Shown here one piece after another: positions 29,778 to 36,111 of a stretch of DNA of 36,111 nucleotides (the first letter of the stretch is position 1; the number at the start of each line of letters is the position of its first letter). Below the pieces are notes generated by a model. The model had not been told where the DNA came from and did no database searches. It saw only the letters and a list, made by a program, of their open reading frames with translations. The stretch comes from an uncultured Thermoguttaceae bacterium (GTDB taxonomy: Bacteria > Planctomycetota > Planctomycetia > Pirellulales > Thermoguttaceae), in assembly GCA_934725735.1 (NCBI GenBank), contig CAKVCP010000008.1:1-36111 (forward strand), in the 5' to 3' direction. The position numbers and the translations under genes were made by a program.

Positions 29778-30797
29778 TTAGAAGAGCGCGGGGCCGCCGC
29801 CGGTCTGAAGGCCGCCCTTGCCTGCGGGCATGGAGGCGCTTTCGCGCGTAAAGGTCGCTTTGTAGAGGTCGAAGTTGCATGTTTCGGGGACGAAATGGAC
29901 GGAACCGTCCGCCATCGCCGAGTTCATGCCCCCCGCGTGGAAACTGCGCGGCGTGCGCGTGTCTTCGTGGTAGGTCATGCAGTTCACGGGAATGTCCATG
30001 ACGCCGTAGTGGGTGTGAATGGCGTATCCGTCGGACCAGTGGCCTACGCAGATGAAGGGATTGGCGGATTCGCTCTGCTTAAGGGAGCCCGGAAGCGTTT
30101 TGCTCGAAAGCTCTAAAACCATGAAGGTGTGCGACGTGCCGTCGGTGATCGCGGCCATATTCAAACCGCTGTTGCACCAAAAGAGCCCGGTAAGGGGGCC
30201 GCGCGCTTTAACCCCCGACTTCGTGAGCCCGGAGACCGAGGACGTGACGGTGCGTTCGGGGAGTTCCGCGCCGCCGTTGACCGCGTAATCCTTCTGAGAA
30301 CCGAGGGGCGCGCTCGAGGAGCACGACGGGCAGCGGAAGACTGCGGGCGCGTTCGAGCCGACTTCCTTATTCGCTTCGTCCCCGCACGTGAAGTCGCTGT
30401 CGTGACCATACGCGTTATGGTGCTTGCAGTAGTTGGTGTACGCGCGTTTCGTGAAGTCGACAGATTCGTAAAGGGCGCTCCCTTCGATGAAGGGAAGAAT
30501 GAACGCGGGCCAACCCATCATTCCATGATAGACGCCGCCAGCTTCGCAGCCTTTACCCGTCCCTCTCAAGTTTTCAAAGAAAGTATTCCCCGGAGGGAAG
30601 GAGTTGTGGACGTCGTGATAGTTATGCATCGCCAGTCCGATATTCTTGAGATTGTCCGTGCACTGCATACGCCGAGCGGCCTCTCGCGCTGCTTGAACCG
30701 CAGGAAGGAGAAGACCGATTAAGATTCCGATAATGGCGATAACGACAAGAAGTTCAACGAGGGTGAACCCCGAACGATGACTGTGCATAGTTTGCAT
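29778..30797 (-). CDS. DUF1559 protein with prepilin-type N-terminus
   Basis: 339 residues from the ATG at 30797, chosen because GGGAG lies 7 bases upstream; the frame stays open further up through AT-rich non-coding DNA. The N-terminus RSGFTLVELLVVIAIIGILI is a class III signal (cleavage between Gly and Phe, Glu at +5) followed by a hydrophobic helix, as in type IV pilins. LLPAVQAAREAARRMQCTDN and NYHDVHNSFPPG are hallmark DUF1559 motifs. The C-terminal half ends with the usual FHAGGMNSAMADGSVHFV. Known: these proteins are hugely expanded in planctomycetes and are thought to be surface or pseudopilin-like; their precise role is not established. A good promoter lies upstream. Confidence 0.92.
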   Translation of the reverse strand: MQTMHSHRSGFTLVELLVVIAIIGILIGLLLPAVQAAREAARRMQCTDNLKNIGLAMHNYHDVHNSFPPGNTFFENLRGTGKGCEAGGVYHGMMGWPAFILPFIEGSALYESVDFTKRAYTNYCKHHNAYGHDSDFTCGDEANKEVGSNAPAVFRCPSCSSSAPLGSQKDYAVNGGAELPERTVTSSVSGLTKSGVKARGPLTGLFWCNSGLNMAAITDGTSHTFMVLELSSKTLPGSLKQSESANPFICVGHWSDGYAIHTHYGVMDIPVNCMTYHEDTRTPRSFHAGGMNSAMADGSVHFVPETCNFDLYKATFTRESASMPAGKGGLQTGGGPALF

Positions 30798-30869
30798 ATT
30801 TTTCTCCCTGTTGTAAATCGTATATATCATTATGTTTAGCGTATCTTGATAAATACGTACGATATTTAG

Positions 30870-30898
30870 ATGATAACTGCCGCTGTGACGTATTGCAA
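30870..30898 (-). promoter_or_regulatory. Promoter of the DUF1559-lipoprotein unit
   Basis: On the minus strand TTGCAA and TATCAT are 17 bases apart. The start is expected near 30863, about 66 bases before the ATG, in an AT-rich stretch. Confidence 0.55.
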
Positions 30899-31063
30899 GA
30901 CTTTTTGTAAAATAATACGAAAAATTTTCATGGACGCTATAGCGGATTTCTTTGCGCGACAAGAAAGGAGGAATAGATAGGGTCGCCAATCCTTGGAATA
31001 CGAGAGAAAAACGCCGCGTTGAGAGCGTGTGCGACGACGAAGAGTCGCGGAGGAGGCGTCGAG

Positions 31064-31093
31064 AAAAAAAGGGCGTAGCGTCGCGCTAAGCCC
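31064..31093 (-). terminator. Rho-independent terminator of pyrE
   Basis: On the minus strand GGGCTTAGCG pairs with CGCTACGCCC (one mismatch) around CGA, followed by seven T, about 40 bases past the pyrE stop. Confidence 0.85.
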
Positions 31094-31131
31094 TAAGGAA
31101 AGATTCAACGTCTCAAAAGAAGTCGCGTCGA

Positions 31132-31692
31132 TCAGTCTTGAGGAGGATCGATTCCGAAGTCTTTGATGGTGAGGAGGGAGCGAAGGGTGTATCCGCGCGA
31201 GGTGAACGCTTCGCGGCCCCCTTCCATGCGGTCGACGATCGCGATGACGCCTTCGACGACGATTCCCGCTTCTTCAAGACGTTCGATCGCTTTGAGGGAG
31301 CTTCCTCCCGTCGTGACGACGTCTTCGACGACGACGACCTTATCGCCAGCCTTGACGGGGCCTTCGATGAATTTGTTCGTGCCGTGCCCCTTGCTTTCTT
31401 TACGAACGAGGAACCCTTTGAGATCGATTCCGCGCGTCCCCGCGACGGTCAGAACCGCCGCAGTGATCGGATCCGCGCCGATCGACATGCCGCCGACGGC
31501 GTTCGGGAGCTTTCCGTCCGCCTCGAGGAGTTCTAAAATACCTTCGCCCACGAGGGTGAGACCGCGCGCGTCGAGCGTCGTCTGCTTGCCGTCGAGATAG
31601 TACTTCGCTTTCTTGCCAGACGCGAGAATGAAATCGCCGAACTTTAACGAGCGTTCGAGAATGATCTGCTTGAGCTCTTCTTTATTGTACAT
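31132..31692 (-). CDS. pyrE: Orotate phosphoribosyltransferase
   Basis: 186 residues from the second of two tandem ATG codons; AAGGA lies 7 bases before it. The first ATG (31695) overlaps the previous stop as ATGA and is an alternative. The family is shown by FGDFILASGKKAKYYLDGK near the start, GGMSIGADPI, FLVRKESKGHGT with the catalytic-loop Lys and His, and the PRPP-binding VVVEDVVTTGGSS (120-132). Known: it makes orotidine 5'-phosphate from orotate and PRPP in pyrimidine synthesis. It is translationally coupled to the BatA-like gene, which is not a usual pyrimidine partner. Confidence 0.94.
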   Translation of the reverse strand: MYNKEELKQIILERSLKFGDFILASGKKAKYYLDGKQTTLDARGLTLVGEGILELLEADGKLPNAVGGMSIGADPITAAVLTVAGTRGIDLKGFLVRKESKGHGTNKFIEGPVKAGDKVVVVEDVVTTGGSSLKAIERLEEAGIVVEGVIAIVDRMEGGREAFTSRGYTLRSLLTIKDFGIDPPQD

Positions 31693-32807
31693 CATGCGTT
31701 CCTTATCTTGAGAATCAACCTTGTGTGTCGGCGAATCATGCCGAACGCCTTCATTATAGTTCCGTCCCGATAATTGACAACGACGCCAAGCTCGCAGAAG
31801 GTCGCCGCAAGGAGCGCGCACCAGAGGATCGCGTCGTAATCTTTCCGCGAAGCGTCTTCCGCGCCGACGTCAAAATCCGCGATCTTGAGCGCCCCTTCGA
31901 GATACGCGGGGAAGATTTCGAGCCCCGGAAGGGCCCCGAAGGAGGCGTCGAGGCCGACGGACGACCATACGACGCCGTTTTTTAGGCACGAGAGGAGCGG
32001 AGTCCCCGACGCGCGATCACGCAGCGCGGCGTCCGCGTCCGCGCCGTAACACGCGGCGACGCGGAGGATCGGCAACGCGTCGATTCCCGACGTTTCACGC
32101 GCGGGGAAGGCGTCGAGAAAGCGCTTTTCGAGGGGCGAGGTCGCGACGCGCGGGGCCTTTTCCAGCGCGCCGTCGTAGAACGCGACGTCGAGCCCCCACT
32201 GCGCGAAGAGGTCGGCGCGCGCCCTTTTGTCGAGCTCCGCGCTTGGGAAAACGAGCGCTTTGCCGCCTCGGGAGACGAAGCGTTCCACCGCGTCCGCCTC
32301 TTCCGTCGAGAGGGATGAAAAATCGGCGAAGCAGAGGACGTCGCAGTCGTCGAGAATCTCTCCGCCGCGCGTCGCGAAATCGAGGGGCGCGACACGACGA
32401 ATCGACGCGGCGCCGTCAAATTGCGCGGAGAGCGCGAGTTCGAGATAATCGGCGTTTGTCGGCTTCCCTTGACTTCGCGCGGAGTCGAACCCCTCGACGA
32501 CAAGGACCGTCGCGACTTCCTCGGGCTCGGCGTTGCGCGTCGGCGTCGGGCTTTCCGGAGCGCGTTGCGGCGCGACGTCGGCGTGATTCCAGAGGAACGC
32601 GAGGGAGAGGAGCGCGGCGCAACGCAGCGTCGCATGGAGGATTTCGCGCCATGCGCGGCGACGCCGAGTCTTGCGCGTCGTCGCGCGTAGAAGCTCAAGC
32701 GCGGGGAAGGGAACGCGCGACGCGGGGGCGCTCCTTCTTCGAACGCGGAAGAGGAGAAGAAGCCACGGGACGGCGGCGAGGAGGTAGGGCCAAAGGCGTG
32801 GAGTCAT
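31692..32807 (-). CDS. BatA-type N-terminal double-anchor membrane protein
   Basis: 371 residues. Two membrane helices at the start (LWPYLLAAVPWLLLLF and ILHATLRCAALLSLAFLW) flank a basic loop with VPFPALELLRATTRKTRRRR. This is the N-terminal double-membrane BatA/aerotolerance-regulator domain common in planctomycetes. The middle part (ILDDCDVLCFADFSSLSTEE, VERFVSRGGKALVFPS) resembles the amidotransferase-like Rossmann region found after this domain. A last helix near 330-350 (DAILWCALLAATFCELGVVV) anchors the end. Known family members often sit with MoxR and DUF58 genes; none are here. The stop overlaps the pyrE start. Only a weak ribosome binding site is seen, so the start is less certain. 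Function unknown. Confidence 0.75.
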   Translation of the reverse strand: MTPRLWPYLLAAVPWLLLLFRVRRRSAPASRVPFPALELLRATTRKTRRRRAWREILHATLRCAALLSLAFLWNHADVAPQRAPESPTPTRNAEPEEVATVLVVEGFDSARSQGKPTNADYLELALSAQFDGAASIRRVAPLDFATRGGEILDDCDVLCFADFSSLSTEEADAVERFVSRGGKALVFPSAELDKRARADLFAQWGLDVAFYDGALEKAPRVATSPLEKRFLDAFPARETSGIDALPILRVAACYGADADAALRDRASGTPLLSCLKNGVVWSSVGLDASFGALPGLEIFPAYLEGALKIADFDVGAEDASRKDYDAILWCALLAATFCELGVVVNYRDGTIMKAFGMIRRHTRLILKIRNA

Positions 32808-32855
32808 CGGCGATTATGCGGCGAAGGACGACGTCAAGTCGTAGAGGATGAATAT

Positions 32856-32894
32856 AAAGAAAACGCCCCGGCGGACGCGCGGGTCGCCGAGGCG
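32856..32894 (-). terminator. Rho-independent terminator of the alkaline phosphatase gene
   Basis: On the minus strand CGCCTCGGCG pairs with CGCCGGGGCG (10 bp, one wobble) around an 11-base loop and is followed by TTTTCTTTA. Confidence 0.82.
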
Positions 32895-32943
32895 CGGAAC
32901 TTCTCTCAAATCAACGCGCGAAAACGCGGTCGATTAAGCGAAA

Positions 32944-34449
32944 TCATTCGATTCCGCTCGCGGCGGACATGATGTTGTACACGTCGCTATTGAAGATGAA
33001 ATCGCCGTCGAACTTCCAGAATTTCGCAGCCTTCTTGTCGTTGCCGCGGACGAAATCTTTGTAGCAGTCCGCGCCCGCGCCCTTCGCCCAGACGGGGACG
33101 AGAGAGTTGGTGTGTCCGGTAGACAAATACTGAACGGCGGGAACTTTCCCCTTCTTGCTCTTTTCAACCTTTTCGAAGCCTTCGAAGGTATCCTTCTTGG
33201 AGCTGTAGCGACCGTTGTTATCTTCGTCGACGTAGGTTCCGTCCCCCCAAATCTGACCCGTTTCATGGTCGGAGGTGACGATAATGAGGGTTTCGTCCCA
33301 AGAGGAGTATTTTTCAACCCATTCGACCGCCGCTTCAATCGCTTTGGCGAATCCGGTGTGTTCGAGGCAGGATTGATCGGCGTTATTACCGTGGTTCGCG
33401 TGGTCGATGCTTCCCCCTTCGACGAGGACGTAGAAACCGTTCTTGTTCTGAGCAAGGACGTTGAGGGCCGCGAGGGTCATTTCGGAGAGGGACGGCGTTT
33501 CTTCGACGGTCGTCTTGGAGAAGCGCTTAATCATCGCGTCAGGATCGTCGACGTCGCCGTCGATCGGCATGACGTCCCCCGTCGTGCGGACGATTCCAAG
33601 AAGGCGATTCGGAAGCTCTTTGCCGCTGTCGGGAGTCGCGGCGGCGAGGGCCGCGAAATCGCTGCGCGCGTCGATGAAGCTCCAGCCTTTGAAGCCGTCG
33701 TTCTTCTTAACGTTGTCCCAGGTCTCGCGTCCGCCGACGAAGTTGTAGTTCAGTTCGTCCGCAGACTTCTCGATCTTCACGCCGTTGTTATATTCCGGGT
33801 GTCCGGAGCCGATAAGAACCGTCAACTGGGATTCTTCGATCTGCTCTTTCCCGATTTCCGCGTAGTTGTTGCGGTTGATGTTATGGGAGGAACCGCCTGC
33901 GGGGGTGGCGTGAGAGATTTGGTTCGTGGAAACCATACCGGCGGAACGACCCGCTTTGATATTCTTTTCGGCGAAGTTTTCGACGTCGTTTCCGTTCATA
34001 TCTTTTCCGATATATCCGCCGACGGTCTTATGTCCGGAGTTGAGGGCGGTGGAAGAAGCGGCGGAATCGGTCGTTTCCGTGTTGGTGACGCGCCACTGAG
34101 CGCCGTCGGGTCCCTTCCAGAATTCTTCGGGGGAATAACCGAAGTTCTTCTCGGGCTCGGCGACGGGATCCCACTCGACGGAGCCGTTGGAGTGTTTGTG
34201 GACGCAGAAGGTCGCAGAACCAATGAAGACGGGGAAGGACTGGTAGACCTCGCCCCATTCTTTTCCGGTGTGGTAGTAGGTTCCGAGCAGCTCGGAGTTG
34301 AAACCGTCGCCGTCGCCGATGAAGAGAATGACGTTCTTGGCGGTTCCCTTACCGTTTTCTTGCGCGTAAGAGATAGTTGCGAAAGAGATGCACGCGCCGA
34401 CCGCTAATACAGCGGCGAAGAAACGGCGTAAAGCGTTAAATGAAGGCAT
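32944..34449 (-). CDS. phoA: PhoA-type alkaline phosphatase
   Basis: 501 residues with a signal peptide (FAAVLAVGACISFATISYA, cleavage about residue 29), so it acts outside the cytoplasm. Catalytic features of the alkaline phosphatase family are present: FIGDGDG (Asp46), TDSAASSTA with nucleophile Ser129, EGGSIDHANHGN (Glu344, Asp349, His353), TSDHETG (Asp394, His395) and STGHTNSLVPVWAKG (His446). Known: a zinc and magnesium enzyme that frees phosphate from organic esters. The length is normal. It is transcribed alone, with AAGGAG 11 bases before the ATG, a terminator after it, and TGTAA repeats upstream that resemble a Pho box; phosphate-starvation control is inferred. Confidence 0.92.
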   Translation of the reverse strand: MPSFNALRRFFAAVLAVGACISFATISYAQENGKGTAKNVILFIGDGDGFNSELLGTYYHTGKEWGEVYQSFPVFIGSATFCVHKHSNGSVEWDPVAEPEKNFGYSPEEFWKGPDGAQWRVTNTETTDSAASSTALNSGHKTVGGYIGKDMNGNDVENFAEKNIKAGRSAGMVSTNQISHATPAGGSSHNINRNNYAEIGKEQIEESQLTVLIGSGHPEYNNGVKIEKSADELNYNFVGGRETWDNVKKNDGFKGWSFIDARSDFAALAAATPDSGKELPNRLLGIVRTTGDVMPIDGDVDDPDAMIKRFSKTTVEETPSLSEMTLAALNVLAQNKNGFYVLVEGGSIDHANHGNNADQSCLEHTGFAKAIEAAVEWVEKYSSWDETLIIVTSDHETGQIWGDGTYVDEDNNGRYSSKKDTFEGFEKVEKSKKGKVPAVQYLSTGHTNSLVPVWAKGAGADCYKDFVRGNDKKAAKFWKFDGDFIFNSDVYNIMSAASGIE

Positions 34450-34599
34450 TGCTATGCTTACTCCTTAATTTGGCCGTCCGACTTCCTACGGACGGCGTTG
34501 GGGCTCACGCCCATTCATATGCTTCGTTCTATTATTTTTAGAGCATATCGTGAAAACTCAAGACGATTCATTCCGCGTTAAAATGAAAAGACTTTGAAT
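34450..34599. other. AT-rich leader region of the alkaline phosphatase gene
   Basis: No gene is seen. The stretch shows no pair of promoter hexamers good enough to call with confidence and is presumably the promoter and 5' untranslated region of the minus-strand phosphatase gene. Confidence 0.4.
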
Positions 34600-34648
34600 T
34601 TTACATAGATTTTACAATAAGTTACAAATTCTAAAAGAGACATTTACA
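34600..34648 (-). promoter_or_regulatory. Direct TGTAA repeats resembling a Pho box
   Basis: On the minus strand TGTAAA occurs at 34648-34643, 34616-34611 and 34605-34600, with TGTAAC at 34626-34621. The spacings are 22, 10 and 11 bases, near one DNA turn. PhoB and PhoP response regulators bind tandem repeats with 11-bp period. The location about 150-200 bases upstream of an alkaline phosphatase gene fits. The distance is longer than usual. Confidence 0.45.
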
Positions 34649-34710
34649 TATAAAAATTAGAAATATCAAACTCTTGACGAAGTCTTTACTGTTTCATGAC
34701 TTCGGTAGAT

Positions 34711-34740
34711 AAAAAAAGGATCCTCGACGCGCGAGGATCC
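34711..34740 (-). terminator. Rho-independent terminator of pnp
   Basis: GGATCCTCG and CGAGGATCC form a perfect 9-bp stem with a 5-base loop; seven T follow on the minus strand. A separate 14-base palindrome CGAGTTATAACTCG (34757-34770) lies between it and the stop codon. Confidence 0.92.
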
Positions 34741-34773
34741 CTGTAATGTTGAACTTCGAGTTATAACTCGATC

Positions 34774-36111
34774 TTAAAATTCGTCGTTATTGTTCGGACG
34801 ACGACGCGGACGGCGTTCGCCGCGTTCGGGGCGTTCTCCCTTTTCGGGACGCTCGCCTCGTTCCTGACGCTCGCTGCGGAAACCGCGATTGCGACGTTCG
34901 CCGCGATCCTCGCGTTCGCGCTTTTCGGAACGTTCCGCGCGTTCTTCGCGACGCGGTTCCTGCGCCTCTTCGACCTCTTCCTTCGCGCCCCCCTCGACGC
35001 AGTCGGTTTCGCCGCGTTCTTCGAGCACGGCGCGACGGCTCAACTTCACGCGATTCTGATCGTCGATCGCGATGACTTTGACGTCGAACTTGTCGCCGAC
35101 CTTGCAGAAGTTCTGGATGTTGCTGACGTATTCGTCGGAGAGTTCGCTGATGTGGCACAGACCGTCGCGACCGGGAAGGATCTCGATGAACGCGCCGAAG
35201 TTCTGAATACTCGTGACGACGCCTTCGTAAATCTTGCCGATTTCGACGGAAGCGGTGAGTTTCTCGACTTCGTTCATCGCGGCCTGAGCGCTGGCGAGAT
35301 CGTTTGCGGCGACGACGACCGAACCGTCGTCTTCAACGGTGACGCTCGCGCCCGTCGCTTCCTGGACGCCGCGGATCGTCTTGCCGCCGGGGCCGATGAG
35401 GACGCCGATCTTGTCGGGATCGATCTTCGTGCGAAGGAGACGCGGCGCGTATTCCGAGATTTCCTCGGCGGGACGCGGCGCGGCGGTCAACATCTTGCGA
35501 AGAATACCGATACGCGCCTCGCGCGCTTGCTTGAGCGTCTGCGCGATGATTTCTTTCGAAATGCCGTTCGTCTTCAGGTCGAGCTGAATACCCGTGACGC
35601 CGTTCTGCGTGCCCGCGACTTTGAAGTCCATATCGCCGTAATGGTCTTCGTCCCCCATGATGTCCGTGATCGTGATCCAGCGTCCGTCTTCTTCTTTCAC
35701 GAGACCGATCGAGATACCCGCGACGGGGTTGACGATCGGAACGCCCGCAGACATAAGGCCGAGGGTCGTGCCGCAGACGGTCGCCATGGAGCTCGAACCG
35801 TTCGATTCGAGAATATCGGAGATGACGCGCACGGTGTACGGGAAGGTTTCTTCATCGGGCATGACCGGCTTGATGCTGCGTTCGGCCAAAGCCCCGTGAC
35901 CATATTCGCGACGACCGACTCCGCGGTAAGGCTTGCATTCGCCGACGGAGTAGGGGGGGAAGTTATAGTCGAGCATGAAGCGCTTGGAGTATTCGTCGAA
36001 GAGCCCTTCAACGCGCTGTTCGTCCTTGGAGGTGCCCAAGGTGACGGTGATGAGCGCTTGGGTTTCGCCGCGCTGGAAGATCGCGGAACCGTGGACGCGC
36101 GGAAGGACGTT
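34774..36111 (-). CDS. pnp: Polynucleotide phosphorylase, C-terminal part (5' end outside window)
   Basis: The frame is open to the right edge, reading LPRVHGSAIFQRGETQAL, so the gene starts outside the window; about 445 residues are visible. The second RNase PH core is recognised by FPPYSVGE, RREYGHGALAERSI, SSSMATVCGTTLGLM, and ITDIMGDEDHYGDMDFKVAG with catalytic Asp residues. A KH domain (IGVLIGPGGKTIRGVQEATG) and an S1 domain (YEGVVTSIQNFGAFIEI, then GLCHISELSD) follow. An 80-90 residue tail rich in Arg and Glu, with several RGER units, ends the protein. Known: it degrades RNA 3' to 5' with phosphate and can add tails. The tail is probably disordered and may bind RNA or partners. A strong terminator follows. 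Confidence 0.95.
   Translation of the reverse strand, partial: NVLPRVHGSAIFQRGETQALITVTLGTSKDEQRVEGLFDEYSKRFMLDYNFPPYSVGECKPYRGVGRREYGHGALAERSIKPVMPDEETFPYTVRVISDILESNGSSSMATVCGTTLGLMSAGVPIVNPVAGISIGLVKEEDGRWITITDIMGDEDHYGDMDFKVAGTQNGVTGIQLDLKTNGISKEIIAQTLKQAREARIGILRKMLTAAPRPAEEISEYAPRLLRTKIDPDKIGVLIGPGGKTIRGVQEATGASVTVEDDGSVVVAANDLASAQAAMNEVEKLTASVEIGKIYEGVVTSIQNFGAFIEILPGRDGLCHISELSDEYVSNIQNFCKVGDKFDVKVIAIDDQNRVKLSRRAVLEERGETDCVEGGAKEEVEEAQEPRREERAERSEKREREDRGERRNRGFRSERQERGERPEKGERPERGERRPRRRPNNNDEF

Noticed and set aside
34681..34710. CTTGACGAAGTCTTTACTG as a plus-strand promoter
   Set aside because: There is no gene downstream on that strand, only the minus-strand pnp terminator, and no suitable -10.

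Overview
The window looks like chromosomal DNA from a planctomycete (Planctomycetota). Three things point there: a DUF1559 protein with a type IV prepilin-like N-terminus, a hydrazine-synthase-alpha-like (HzsA-related) secreted di-haem protein, and several large secreted or membrane proteins of types common in that phylum (BatA-type double-anchor protein, Gly/Met-rich secreted protein, TPR proteins with ExbB/ExbD). The G+C-rich, GCG/GAC/CGC-heavy codon use is uniform, so there is no obvious foreign island. No tRNA, rRNA, CRISPR array, insertion sequence or prophage gene was seen. The lineage is inferred; a gut or Thermoguttaceae-like anaerobe is possible but not shown.

Layout. 1-353: the end of a Cys-rich, metallothionein-like protein. 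710-5874 (minus): HzsA-related protein and a membrane protein with an internally duplicated domain. 6123-12055 (plus): an operon of two secreted TPR proteins, ExbB and ExbD, which resembles an energised envelope motor with TPR partners. 12062-13162 (minus): an RmlD-like SDR protein lacking the usual lysine. 13451-16448 (plus): a membrane LRR_5/BspA-like protein and a HAD phosphatase. 16635-18973 (plus): a Gly/Met-rich secreted protein, a 79-residue protein and a 29-residue very basic protein, each followed by a hairpin terminator. 19225-25133 (minus): a GH50-like glycoside hydrolase, a sulfatase-fold protein without its catalytic cysteine, and a Kef-type antiporter carrying an inserted coiled coil.

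25134-29247 is the most unusual stretch. A roughly 600-base gap holds a decayed class II glutamine amidotransferase gene and a compound hairpin. It is followed by a PatB/MalY-type C-S lyase, glutamate-cysteine ligase and an intact class II amidotransferase-like hydrolase. These three enzyme types parallel the EgtE, EgtA and EgtC steps of ergothioneine synthesis, but EgtB and EgtD are absent, so a different gamma-glutamyl-cysteine-based thiol pathway is a reasonable hypothesis. The gshA ribosome binding site lies inside a perfect 10-bp hairpin, which suggests translational control.

29321-36111 (minus): a DUF1559 protein with a small lipoprotein, a BatA-like protein overlapping pyrE, a PhoA-type alkaline phosphatase preceded by 10-11 bp-spaced TGTAA repeats resembling a Pho box, and polynucleotide phosphorylase, which runs off the right edge and has an Arg/Glu-rich tail. 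Functional calls come from recognised motifs; no database search was possible.
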